From Clostridiales bacterium (GTDB lineage: Bacteria > Bacillota > Clostridia > Oscillospirales > Oscillospiraceae): DNA of 12,185 nucleotides. Shown piece by piece: positions 1 to 7,268 of the stretch. The notes beneath the pieces were generated by a model. That model saw nothing but the letters and a program-made list of their open reading frames with translations. It did not search any database and had not been told where the DNA came from. Location of the stretch: the NCBI GenBank assembly GCA_019422005.1, contig JAHZEF010000069.1, positions 1-12,185 of the forward strand. The letters are read 5' to 3'. Every line of letters starts with the position of its first letter. Positions within the stretch are counted from its first letter, which is position 1. The position numbers were made by a program, and so were the translations under genes.

Positions 1-86
1 CTCCCCGGTTAAGCCGCCCGGGAAGGAGCCTCTTCCTTCGAATGGCGCTGTCCGAAGGCCGCAGGTGCGGTGCGCGCCGTGGGTCT

Positions 87-125
87 GCAGCCGGCCCGCC
101 CTGAACTTCAGGGCAGGCCGGCTGC
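87..125. repeat. Long near-perfect inverted repeat, possible terminator
   Basis: Two 19-base arms (87-105 and 107-125) are complementary except for one C/A mismatch (97 against 115), centred on 106. This gives a very GC-rich hairpin with a tight AACTT loop. On the plus strand it is followed only by CGCGTTTCC, a weak U-tract. The simplest reading is a terminator for a plus-strand gene left of the window. A smaller hairpin (CCTTCG 35-40 with CGAAGG 53-58) lies before it. I see no gene in 1-249. Confidence 0.5.
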
Positions 126-187
126 CGCGTTTCCCCGGAACCGTCAGCAATGTACGCAGGCGGAATCCGTTCCTGTGTCAAAAAATG

Positions 188-217
188 TTGCCTTCGGGAC
201 AAGCCCTATATTATAAT
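188..217 (+). promoter_or_regulatory. Sigma-A type promoter of the kinase-lectin operon
   Basis: TTGCCT (188-193, four of six matches to the -35 consensus) lies 18 bases before a perfect TATAAT (212-217). The expected start of transcription is near 224, leaving a leader of about 26 nt that contains the AAAAGGAGG ribosome site (234-242). Confidence 0.7.
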
Positions 218-249
218 GGAAACAGCATATCCCAAAAGGAGGCGCATTC

Positions 250-1704
250 ATGGATGCATTGGAGGCCCGGCTGCAGGCCCGCCTGCCGCTGTGGGGAAAA
301 TGGCAGATTGCGGAACGGATTTACCGCAGCAGCAGCTGCTCGGTCTATGCGCTCTCCGGAGAACGCCTGGGTCAGCCGCTTTCCTCCGTGGTAAAAGTCA
401 TCACGCTGCTGGGGCAGGGCGATGAACTGGAAGAAAAACTGCAGCTTGCGCTGGAGGAAATCCGCTCCATGGAGTGTCTGCGCGGCTGCCGCAATATTGT
501 GACGCTGTACGACGACTGCCTGTTTCCCCTGGAATGCGGCGGAGAACTCGCCGGCTATGACATATTGATCCGTATGGAGCGTCTGACCTGCCTGACAGAC
601 CTGCTCCGGGAGGGAACCATACTGGAGGCCGACGAAGTCTGCCGTCTGGGCCGGGACCTCTGTACGGCGCTGGCAGCCGCCCATCAGGCGGGCATCATCC
701 ACCGGGATATCAAGCCGGCCAACATCTACCGCACAGCAGACGGTGTTTATCAGCTGGGCGATTTCAGCGTTGCCCGGCAGGCACAGTCGTCCATGCTGGA
801 AACCATGACCGGGACTGCCGCCTACATGGCGCCGGAAATCGCCCGGGGCAATGCGTATGACAGCCGTGCAGATCTCTATTCGCTCGGCATCGTACTCTAC
901 CAGCTGCTCAACCGGAACCATCTCCCTCTGACCGGGCCGCACACCACATACGCACAGCGGGAGAGCGCGCTGCGCCGGCGCTGGGACGGCGCCCGCCTTC
1001 CCCTGCCGCCCGACGGGAGCCTGCATCTGCGCCGGCTGGTGCGGCGCTGCTGTGCAGCGGATCCCGCACGCCGCATACAAAGCGCCCAGGCGCTGCAGGG
1101 CGCGCTGGAACCCTCCCGGCCGGAACGGTTTTGGAAATCCGCGGCTGTTATCGGCTGGTGCGGAGCGGCGCTTGCCACAGCCGCTCTGCTTTTGCTGCCG
1201 CTGTACGCCGGCCGGCTCGCTCTCCGCGCCGATCCGGACGCAGCCCGGGACGGCGTCTCCGCCGCCGAACTGCAGGAGGCGCCGGACGCGCTGGAGCAGC
1301 CAGACGCCGTGCACCGCTACACTGTGATCCAGGCCCGGATGACCTGGGAGGAGGCCCGGGCCTACTGTGAATCCCGCGGCGGCCACCTGGCCACCGTTCT
1401 GGACCCGGAGCAAATGGAAACCGTGGCCGCGCTGCTCGAACAGAACGGAATTCAGAACGCCTGGTTGGGCGCCAGCAATCTGAACAGCAGCGGCGGTTTC
1501 CAGTGGGTTACCGGCGATCCGTTCTCCTACGCAGTCTGGGCCATCGGAGAGCCCAACAACTCCAACGGCACAGAACACTATCTGATGATGTACCAGACGG
1601 CGGAAGAGGGCTGGTGCTGGAACGACTCTCATGAACGGGGCATGTGGGTCTTTCCGGAATCTTCCTGCGGTTTCGTCTGTCAATGGGATGACGCCAATGA
1701 ATAA
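250..1704 (+). CDS. Membrane Ser/Thr protein kinase with C-terminal C-type lectin domain
   Basis: 484 aa. The ATG follows AAAAGGAGG with a 7-nt gap. Residues about 15-285 are a Hanks-type kinase: VVKV with Lys49, HRDIKPAN (Asp153, Lys155, Asn158), the metal-binding Asp171, APE 194-196 and DLYSLG from 208. The Gly-rich loop is replaced by a Ser-rich, glycine-free stretch (RSSSCSVY), and DFG is DFS. Residues about 297-321 form one hydrophobic membrane span. Residues about 355-478 are a C-type lectin-like domain with WLGA, the EPN calcium/sugar motif (434-436), WND (457-459) and four cysteines (373, 456, 473, 477) placed like the canonical two disulfides. The inferred topology is cytoplasmic kinase and extracellular lectin, making it a candidate receptor kinase for a surface glycan or protein. 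Most catalytic residues are kept, so activity is likely. It overlaps the next gene by 8 nt. The ligand and substrate cannot be told from sequence. Confidence 0.9.
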   Translation: MDALEARLQARLPLWGKWQIAERIYRSSSCSVYALSGERLGQPLSSVVKVITLLGQGDELEEKLQLALEEIRSMECLRGCRNIVTLYDDCLFPLECGGELAGYDILIRMERLTCLTDLLREGTILEADEVCRLGRDLCTALAAAHQAGIIHRDIKPANIYRTADGVYQLGDFSVARQAQSSMLETMTGTAAYMAPEIARGNAYDSRADLYSLGIVLYQLLNRNHLPLTGPHTTYAQRESALRRRWDGARLPLPPDGSLHLRRLVRRCCAADPARRIQSAQALQGALEPSRPERFWKSAAVIGWCGAALATAALLLLPLYAGRLALRADPDAARDGVSAAELQEAPDALEQPDAVHRYTVIQARMTWEEARAYCESRGGHLATVLDPEQMETVAALLEQNGIQNAWLGASNLNSSGGFQWVTGDPFSYAVWAIGEPNNSNGTEHYLMMYQTAEEGWCWNDSHERGMWVFPESSCGFVCQWDDANE

Positions 1705-2830
1705 CCCCGCCCTTCTGGAGCAGAGAACGCTGCAGTGCGAAACCATTGAGGATGTATTGGCGCTGCTGGAGGAATGCAGCGGCCAGTATCTGTCCTGGCA
1801 GGCGTTTTTTTCGGATCTGCTGGACGGAACCGGCCTGAGCTATACGCGCTTTGCCGCCGTCTGCAGCATCAGCAAAAATACGGTGAAAAGCTGGTGCACG
1901 CAGGGCGGCGTTCCCAAAAGCCGCGACACCTTTTTGAAAATCGGCTTCGGCGCGTCCATGGATCCGGAAGCCGTCAGTTCCATGCTCTCCCGCTTCGGAG
2001 GCTACTGCGGCCTGAATCCCCGCGATCCCTTCGACGCCGTCTGCATTTTCTGCCTGCGCCGGCGCTGCTGCGGCGACGACCGCTTTGATTTCCATGCGGC
2101 GGAGGCGCTTTATCAGCGCCTTCTGCCGGAGCAAGCCCCCCTGGGGCCTGCATCCACCACAACCACAAAGCTGATGGAGCGGCTTCTGACCATTGATACC
2201 GAAGCGGAATTTCAGTCGTTTTTCCGGCTGTACGGCCCGGATCTGTGCAGCCGGAAGCTCAAGCTGGAGCGGTATCTGGAGGAATTTCTCACAATCCGCC
2301 GCCTGGAGGCCGGACGCGGCGCATCCCGGCCGGCCACGCTTCACAGCCTGCAGCTGCCGGTGGCCATGGAAAAGCAGCTGTCCCATTTGAAGCGCCGCGG
2401 CACGGTTCCCCGCCGCCGCAGCCTGATCGCCATGGGGCTCCATCTGGGTATGACGCTGGAGGAATTGGATCTGCTTCTGCAATATGCCGGCATGGACCGG
2501 CTCTGGGTCCGGGACCGGCTGGAATCCGTTTTAATCTATGCGCTGCAGCAGCTGGCGCTGACCCATCCGGAACTGGCGCTGGGCAACGCCACAGCCCTGC
2601 TGGCCATTACCCGGAACGCAGAGACCCGCCGGCGCTGCACCGCCCTGGCACAGGAATACTGGCAGGCCAGCTATCGCAGCGAAGATGAGGACGTCGAAAG
2701 CGTCGCACACTATGTCAGGCACGTGCTGGAGCAGCTGGAGCTGGAGGAGGCGGAGGAACTGCTCCCGCTCCTGCAGCCCCGCCCGGTTCCGCCGGGCTCC
2801 TGCGGTTCTCCCTGTTCCCCTCCGGACTGA
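1697..2830 (+). CDS. Helix-turn-helix protein with duplicated helical unit, partner of the kinase
   Basis: 377 aa from ATG 1697, inside the kinase 3' end (ATGAATAA). A GGGA 8 nt upstream is the only ribosome-site match, so translational coupling is likely. ATG 1688 is an alternative; starts further upstream would extend deep into the kinase. Residues about 45-75 look like an XRE-type DNA-binding unit (LSYTRFAAVCSISKNTVKSW). The helical segment that follows, about 80-120 (LKIGFGASMDPEAVSSML), is echoed at about 243-283 (LIAMGLHLGMTLEELDLLL). The C-terminus is rich in Leu/Glu, then Pro. There is no membrane segment. Similar HTH proteins often carry one such post-HTH segment; two copies suggest duplication. 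The overlap suggests it is the output regulator or substrate of the kinase, but that is inference. Confidence 0.75.
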   Translation: MNNPALLEQRTLQCETIEDVLALLEECSGQYLSWQAFFSDLLDGTGLSYTRFAAVCSISKNTVKSWCTQGGVPKSRDTFLKIGFGASMDPEAVSSMLSRFGGYCGLNPRDPFDAVCIFCLRRRCCGDDRFDFHAAEALYQRLLPEQAPLGPASTTTTKLMERLLTIDTEAEFQSFFRLYGPDLCSRKLKLERYLEEFLTIRRLEAGRGASRPATLHSLQLPVAMEKQLSHLKRRGTVPRRRSLIAMGLHLGMTLEELDLLLQYAGMDRLWVRDRLESVLIYALQQLALTHPELALGNATALLAITRNAETRRRCTALAQEYWQASYRSEDEDVESVAHYVRHVLEQLELEEAEELLPLLQPRPVPPGSCGSPCSPPD

Positions 2831-2847
2831 TTTGGGGCCTAAAATAA

Positions 2848-2876
2848 CCTCCCGTCGTCATCGCGGCGAAGGGAGG
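2848..2876 (+). terminator. Weak hairpin after the kinase operon
   Basis: CCTCCC (2848-2853) pairs with GGGAGG (2871-2876). GTCG/CGGC can extend the stem on the inside past a GAA bulge. No U-tract follows, so it is at best a weak or factor-assisted terminator. It lies 18 nt after the stop codon of the HTH gene. Confidence 0.35.
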
Positions 2877-3081
2877 CGCTCCTTGGCGGGAACAGCTGAC
2901 AAACTGCAGCCTGCTCCAGTTCTCTCTGGAAGAAAAAAGGCTGTCGGCCCGTTGGGCGAATTCCCAGCCCTCCCTTCCGGGTTCGTTTCATTTTATTTCA
3001 AACTCCTGTTCCATGTTTTCATTGCGCCTGCCTCCACCATAGAGTTTCTCCAAAGAAAAACAGGAGCCGCGGTTTCCGGAG

Positions 3082-3110
3082 TTGACCCGTGCCAAAAGCT
3101 GCATTATAAT
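3082..3110 (+). promoter_or_regulatory. Near-consensus promoter of the MATE gene
   Basis: TTGACC (3082-3087) and a perfect TATAAT (3105-3110) are separated by 17 bases. Transcription should begin near 3117. This rules out the in-frame TTG at 3082 and ATG at 3109 as translation starts for the following gene. Confidence 0.8.
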
Positions 3111-3159
3111 GATAAAGTTCGGCCACATTCCAAACTGCCATACGGGAGAGAAGAGAGAC

Positions 3160-4560
3160 ATGTCCAACAATCCATCAGAAGTCACGCAGCAGCCGTCGCA
3201 GGGCGGCAGCGACAAACTGGGAACCATGCCGGTGGGCCAGCTGCTGTTCCGCATGGCCCTGCCCATGATCATTGCCATGATCATTCAGGCGCTGTACAAC
3301 GTCGTCGACAGTATCTACGTCGCAAAGATCAGTGAAAACGCATTGACTGCCGTTTCCCTGGCCTTTCCCATGCAGACGCTGATGATCGCCGTCAGCACCG
3401 GCCTGGGCGTCGGCATCAATTCCGCCCTGTCCCGCAGCCTTGGGGAACGCAAGCCCGTCCGCGCCGGCCATATCGCGCTCAACGGCCTGTTCCTGATCCT
3501 GATCAGCGTCGCGGCCTTTACAGTGGCCGGCATATTCGGCGCAGGGCCTTTCATGGCGGGGCAAACCGATATTGAGGAAATTGTCAGCGGCGGCACCACT
3601 TACCTCTCCATCTGCATGGTTCTGTGCTGCTTCCTGTTTTTTGAGATCACATTCGAGCGGCTGCTGCAGGCCACCGGCCGGACGCTGGACACCATGATCT
3701 CCCAGGGCGTCGGCGCAGTGATCAACATCATTTTCGACCCGATCCTGATCTTCGGGAAATATGGGTTTCCGGAGATGGGCATCGCCGGCGCGGCGGCCGC
3801 CACAGTGTTCGGGCAATGCATCGCCTGTATCCTGGCGCTGGTGTTCAACTTAGTCCGGAACCGGGAGCTGCAGCTCAGCTTCCGCGGTTTCCGGCCCAAC
3901 GGCGAAATCCTCAAGGTGATCCTGGCAATCGGCGTCCCCTCCATCCTGATGCAGGCCATCGGTTCCGTCATGAGCTTCGGAATGAATCAGATCCTGCTCT
4001 CCTTCGCCTCCACGGCCGCCGCCGTATTCGGCGTCTATTTCAAGCTGCAGAGCATGGTCTTCATGCCCGTCTTCGGGCTGAACAACGGGATGGTACCCAT
4101 CATCGCCTACAACTACGGCGCGCGGAACAAGCGCCGGATGATCCAGACCATCAAGCTCTCGGCGCTCTGCGCCGTGGTCATGATGCTGGTCGGGCTGACG
4201 CTGATGCAGCTTTTCCCGGACACCATGCTGCTGCTGTTTGACGCCGACGAAAATATGCTGGGCATCGGCGTCCCGGCGCTGCGCATTCTGAGCATCAGCT
4301 TCCTGTTCGCCGGCTTCTGTATTGTGATCTCTTCCGTGTTTCAGGCTCTGGGGAACGGCGTTTACAGTATGATCGTCTCCTTCATCCGGCAGGTGATCGT
4401 CCTGCTGCCCGTGGCATATCTGATGTCTCTGACCGGCAGCGTGCATCTGGTCTGGTGGGCCTTCCCCATCGCAGAAATCGCGTCTGTCGTCTGCTGTCTG
4501 ATCTTCCTGTTCAAAATAAACCGCGGAATCCTGCAGCCCATGGAGGCCTGCGGCGCATAA
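3160..4560 (+). CDS. MATE family multidrug/cation efflux transporter
   Basis: 466 aa, close to the usual 440-470 of the family. The start is ATG 3160, with the purine-rich GAGAGAAGAGAG (about 3145-3156) as ribosome site; upstream in-frame starts fall within or before the promoter. It is hydrophobic throughout, consistent with twelve membrane helices in two homologous halves. The first half has RMALPMIIAMIIQALYNVVD (about 31-50) and the second has the matching AIGVPSILMQAIGSVMSFG (about 256-274). LLQATGRTLDTM and INIIFDPILIFG (about 168-199) are typical of bacterial MATE proteins (NorM/DinF type). Such proteins export organic cations or drugs using a Na+ or H+ gradient; the substrate cannot be read from sequence. 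It is a single-gene unit with its own promoter and terminator, convergent with the cad operon. Confidence 0.93.
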   Translation: MSNNPSEVTQQPSQGGSDKLGTMPVGQLLFRMALPMIIAMIIQALYNVVDSIYVAKISENALTAVSLAFPMQTLMIAVSTGLGVGINSALSRSLGERKPVRAGHIALNGLFLILISVAAFTVAGIFGAGPFMAGQTDIEEIVSGGTTYLSICMVLCCFLFFEITFERLLQATGRTLDTMISQGVGAVINIIFDPILIFGKYGFPEMGIAGAAAATVFGQCIACILALVFNLVRNRELQLSFRGFRPNGEILKVILAIGVPSILMQAIGSVMSFGMNQILLSFASTAAAVFGVYFKLQSMVFMPVFGLNNGMVPIIAYNYGARNKRRMIQTIKLSALCAVVMMLVGLTLMQLFPDTMLLLFDADENMLGIGVPALRILSISFLFAGFCIVISSVFQALGNGVYSMIVSFIRQVIVLLPVAYLMSLTGSVHLVWWAFPIAEIASVVCCLIFLFKINRGILQPMEACGA

Positions 4561-4565
4561 TACAG

Positions 4566-4610
4566 CCCAGGCTGCCGAAGCATCCTCCCGGCAGCCTGGG
4601 TTTACCGTTT
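4566..4610 (+). terminator. Strong intrinsic terminator between convergent genes
   Basis: A perfect 12-bp stem (CCCAGGCTGCCG 4566-4577 with CGGCAGCCTGGG 4589-4600) with an 11-nt loop is followed by TTTACCGTTT. It begins 5 nt after the MATE stop. It lies between convergent genes and may also stop cadA transcripts from the other side, where the tail (CTGTATTAT) is poorer. Confidence 0.88.
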
Positions 4611-4622
4611 CCCGGACAGACG

Positions 4623-6467
4623 TCACTCCGGAATCCGCAGCGCCCGGGTCGCGTTGCAGATGGCAATGACCAGAACGCCCACATCCGCAAACACGGCCAG
4701 CCACATGGTTGCTATGCCGAACAGGCCCATTCCCAAAACCACCGCTTTGACCGCCAGCGCAAATACAATATTCTGAACCACAATCCTCCGGGTCTTTCTG
4801 GAAATCCGTATGGCCTGCACCAGCTTGGAAGGCTGGTCATCCATCAGGACCACATCTGCCGCCTCAATGGCCGCATCCGATCCCAGCGCGCCCATGGCGA
4901 TCCCCAGGTCCGCCCGGGACAGCACCGGCGCATCGTTCATCCCATCGCCCACAAAGGCCAGCTTGCCGCCTCCCGTGGTCTGTTCCAGCAGGGACTCCAC
5001 CATGGAAACCTTATCCCCCGGCAGCAATTCCGTATAAACCTCGTCCAGTCCCAACGCTTCCGCCACCGCTTCGCCGACTTCTTTCCGGTCCCCGGTCAGC
5101 ATGACCGTCTTCCGGATTCCCTGCGCCTTCAGGGCCGCGATGGTTTCGGCTGCATCTTCCTTGACCTCGTCGGAGATCACAATATGCCCCAGGTACCGGC
5201 CGTCCGCCGCCACATGCACAATGGTCCCCGTAAATTCGCATGAATGACATTCCACGCCCGCCTGGGCCATCAGCTTGGCATTCCCTGCCAAAACAGCCCT
5301 TCCATCAATTACGGCCCGGATGCCGTGCCCGGAAATCTCCTCCACCTCGCCAAGCCGCGTTTTGTCCATGTCCCTGCCGTACGCGGCCCGCAGCGATTGG
5401 GAAATCGGATGGCTGCTGTAGCTTTCCGCAAGCGCCGCCAGTTCCAGCAGCTCTGCTTCCGGCCCCTCCTCCGGGTGGACAGCCGTCACGCGGAACGTCC
5501 CCTTGGTCAGCGTGCCCGTCTTATCGAACACCACGATTTCCGTCTGCGCCAGCGCCTCCAGATAATTGGAGCCCTTCACCAGGATGCCGCATTTGGAGGC
5601 GCCGCCGATTCCGCCGAAAAAGCTCAGCGGCACCGAAATCACCAGCGCGCACGGGCAGGAGATCACCAGAAATACCAGCGCCTGATGGATCCATCTGGTC
5701 CAGTCGCCCGCAAACAGCGGCGGTACAATGGCAAGCAGTACCGCGCCGACCACCACAACCGGCGTATACCATTTGGCAAACCGGGTGATAAATGCTTCAC
5801 TTCTGGATTTATTCGCCGCAGAATTCTCCACGAGATCCAGGATTCTGGAAACGGTGGACTCTCCGAACGACTTGGTGGTGCGCACCTTCAGAAAGCCGTT
5901 CAGGTTGATGCAGCCGGAAATCACGCTGTCTCCCGCCTCCACATCCCGCGGCAGGGACTCGCCGGTCAAGGCCATGGTATTGAGGCTGGAGCTGCCCTCC
6001 AGCACCACGCCGTCCAGCGGTATCTTCTCGCCGGGCCTGACTGCAATGACGCTGCCGACCTCCACCTCGTCCGGGTCAACCTGCCGCAGCTCGCCCCCCT
6101 GCTCCACATTGGCATAATCCGGCCGGATATCCATCAGCGCGGTAATGGATTTCCGGCTTCTTCCCACAGCGACATGTTCGAACAGCTCCCCCACCTCGTA
6201 GAACAGCATGACGAACACCGCCTCCGGATACTCGCCGATGATCAGCGCGCCCACCGTGGCCAGCGCCATCAAAAAATTCTCGTCAAATATCTGCCCATGG
6301 GCAATATTGCGCGCGGCCTTCCAGAGGACGCTGCCCCCGATCACGAGATACGGCACCAGAAAAACTGCCAGCCGCATCCATCCCTCCGCCGGTATCTGTA
6401 CCGCCGCGACCAAAAGGATCGCGGCGGCAATAATTTTATACAGATCCCGTTTCTGTGATTTGCTCAT
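4623..6467 (-). CDS. cadA: P1B-type Zn/Cd/Pb-exporting ATPase without N-terminal HMA domain
   Basis: 614 aa, membrane-bound heavy-metal efflux pump. The ATG is preceded by GAGGTG. Motifs in order: actuator TGE 168-170; metal-binding CPC 271-273 in SCPCAL; phosphorylation site DKTGT 315-319; the P1B HP dipeptide 353-354; TGD 458-460; hinge GDGMND 507-512. The last membrane pair has Lys574 and Asp595 (FADVG), the signature of the Zn2+/Cd2+/Pb2+ class (CadA/ZntA) rather than the copper class. The usual N-terminal CxxC domain is absent: the protein starts with its first membrane helices, and the domain is encoded by the next gene upstream. A CHSC pair at 407-410, in the nucleotide-binding region, is unusual. 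It is the third gene of a repressor-HMA-ATPase operon, presumably induced by the metals it exports. Confidence 0.95.
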   Translation of the reverse strand: MSKSQKRDLYKIIAAAILLVAAVQIPAEGWMRLAVFLVPYLVIGGSVLWKAARNIAHGQIFDENFLMALATVGALIIGEYPEAVFVMLFYEVGELFEHVAVGRSRKSITALMDIRPDYANVEQGGELRQVDPDEVEVGSVIAVRPGEKIPLDGVVLEGSSSLNTMALTGESLPRDVEAGDSVISGCINLNGFLKVRTTKSFGESTVSRILDLVENSAANKSRSEAFITRFAKWYTPVVVVGAVLLAIVPPLFAGDWTRWIHQALVFLVISCPCALVISVPLSFFGGIGGASKCGILVKGSNYLEALAQTEIVVFDKTGTLTKGTFRVTAVHPEEGPEAELLELAALAESYSSHPISQSLRAAYGRDMDKTRLGEVEEISGHGIRAVIDGRAVLAGNAKLMAQAGVECHSCEFTGTIVHVAADGRYLGHIVISDEVKEDAAETIAALKAQGIRKTVMLTGDRKEVGEAVAEALGLDEVYTELLPGDKVSMVESLLEQTTGGGKLAFVGDGMNDAPVLSRADLGIAMGALGSDAAIEAADVVLMDDQPSKLVQAIRISRKTRRIVVQNIVFALAVKAVVLGMGLFGIATMWLAVFADVGVLVIAICNATRALRIPE

Positions 6468-6480
6468 ACGGTATCACACC

Positions 6481-6699
6481 TCACACGTGAATCACGCAGT
6501 CCGGCTCCACTTTTTTGCACAGCTTTACCACCTGCTTCATCAGTTCGCTCTGGTCGTCGCCCTCCGTTTCGATGGTCATCTTCTGCGTCAGGAAGCTGAC
6601 CGTGACGCTTTTGACGCCGTCCAGCCTGGCGATGGCGTTCTCCATTTTGGCGGCGCAGTTGGCGCAGTCCAGATCTTCCAGCTTGTAAATCTTTTTCAT
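6481..6699 (-). CDS. Free-standing heavy-metal-associated (HMA) domain protein
   Basis: 72 aa, one ferredoxin-like HMA domain with the metal-binding CxxC at Cys12-Cys15 (DLDCANCAAK). Its start overlaps the last base of the cadC stop (TAATG), with GGAGGAG inside the cadC end, so the two are coupled. The stop is 13 nt before cadA, whose ribosome site lies in the gap. The DCANC context resembles the N-terminal HMA of CadA-type ATPases rather than CopZ. It most likely binds Zn, Cd or Pb and passes it to the ATPase, standing in for the missing N-terminal domain. That role is inferred from context. Confidence 0.92.
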   Translation of the reverse strand: MKKIYKLEDLDCANCAAKMENAIARLDGVKSVTVSFLTQKMTIETEGDDQSELMKQVVKLCKKVEPDCVIHV

Positions 6700-7064
6700 T
6701 ATGACTCCTCCAGATGTTCTTTCGCCATGCCGATGATGGTCTTCACATGGTCGTCGGCCAGCGAATAATAAATGGTCTTTCCGTCGCGGCGGCTCTTGAT
6801 CAGCTTTGCCTGCTTGATGATGCGCAGCTGATGGGAAATGGCCGATTGGCTGATTCCGAGAATTTCTGCAATGTCACAGACGCAGACCTCCGACTCAAAG
6901 AGTACATAAAGGATCTTGATCCGCGTGGTATCCCCAAATACCTTGAAGAGCTCCGCCAGATCCAGCAATTCATCCTCCGGCGGCATATGCCCGACAATCT
7001 GCTCCACAACCTCATCATGCGGACACTCCACGTCACAGCGCTCGTTATCATACTGATCGATCAT
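6699..7064 (-). CDS. cadC: ArsR/SmtB family metal-sensing repressor (CadC-like)
   Basis: 121 aa from ATG 7064. This start is chosen because GGTGAT, a six-base match to the 16S tail, sits at the right distance; ATG 7082 would add six residues but has no ribosome site and lies in the operator. It is a winged-helix repressor with recognition helix SQSAISHQLR. Cys10, Cys14, Cys61 and Cys63 have exactly the spacing of the CadC alpha-3N Cd/Pb site (4, 47, 2). Asp104, His106, His117 and Glu120 match the SmtB alpha-5 zinc site. Both site signatures are therefore complete. It should repress its own operon (cadC-HMA-cadA) by binding the repeats at the start of transcription and release on metal binding. 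Confidence 0.93.
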   Translation of the reverse strand: MIDQYDNERCDVECPHDEVVEQIVGHMPPEDELLDLAELFKVFGDTTRIKILYVLFESEVCVCDIAEILGISQSAISHQLRIIKQAKLIKSRRDGKTIYYSLADDHVKTIIGMAKEHLEES

Positions 7065-7076
7065 TTTATCACCAAC

Positions 7077-7104
7077 TTTCATATGTTCATCTGTTCATAT
7101 ATCA
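7077..7104 (-). promoter_or_regulatory. Probable CadC operator
   Basis: TTCAT occurs three times at 8-base intervals (7078-7082, 7086-7090, 7094-7098), two of them inside the repeat TGTTCAT. The outer bases form ATATG...CATAT (7081-7100). On the coding strand the repeats read ATGAACA, like the TGAACA half-sites of SmtB/CzrA operators. The block covers the predicted transcription start and runs into the leader, a position suited to repression. Confidence 0.6.
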
Positions 7105-7132
7105 ATGATAACACATTTTCAGCCGTTGTCAA
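7105..7132 (-). promoter_or_regulatory. Promoter of the cad operon
   Basis: On the minus strand a perfect TTGACA (7132-7127) and TATCAT (7110-7105, five of six) are 16 bases apart. Transcription would start near 7098, within the TTCAT repeats. The -35 box lies only 7 bases downstream of the preceding operon's terminator stem. Confidence 0.78.
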
Positions 7133-7176
7133 CCAAAATATGCTCCGGCAGCGAAAAAAGTTCGCTGCCGGAGCAT
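7133..7176 (-). terminator. Terminator of the SOS operon
   Basis: A perfect 16-bp stem (7140-7155 with 7161-7176, TGCTCCGGCAGCGAA and its complement) has a 5-nt loop. Read on the minus strand it is followed by TATTTTGG. It lies 92 nt after the radical SAM stop codon and insulates the cad promoter next to it. Confidence 0.85.
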
Positions 7177-7268
7177 CGGGCAGAATGGCCCGGGATTTGA
7201 AACCGCTGCAAACAGCCGCCGGCGCATTCGGCGTACCGCCGCGCAGCCTGTCAAACGCCGCGGGGCGA

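Larger units (their letters stand above)
2831..3159. other. Gene-free spacer between kinase operon and MATE gene
   Basis: I find no credible gene here: open frames crossing it lack ribosome sites and continue out of frame from neighbouring genes. It holds a weak hairpin just after the kinase operon and the MATE promoter at its right end. The middle (about 2880-3080) is less GC-rich and shows nothing I can name. Confidence 0.6.

Noticed and set aside
211..1746. Long minus-strand open frame opposite the kinase
   Set aside because: It mirrors the kinase codons in GC-rich DNA; the translation is low-complexity, rich in Gln, Ala and Arg, and resembles no family, while the plus strand has clear kinase and lectin motifs.
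3082..3159. N-terminal extension of the MATE protein from TTG 3082
   Set aside because: These codons lie on the promoter itself and before the expected transcription start; ATG 3160 fits MATE length.
5244..6458. Long plus-strand open frame opposite cadA
   Set aside because: Shadow of the ATPase; no ribosome site or recognisable domain, and composition dominated by His, Arg, Gln and Pro.
7065..7082. Start of the metal repressor at ATG 7082
   Set aside because: No ribosome site; it lies in the operator repeats. ATG 7064 has GGTGAT at the right distance and gives CadC-like Cys spacing.
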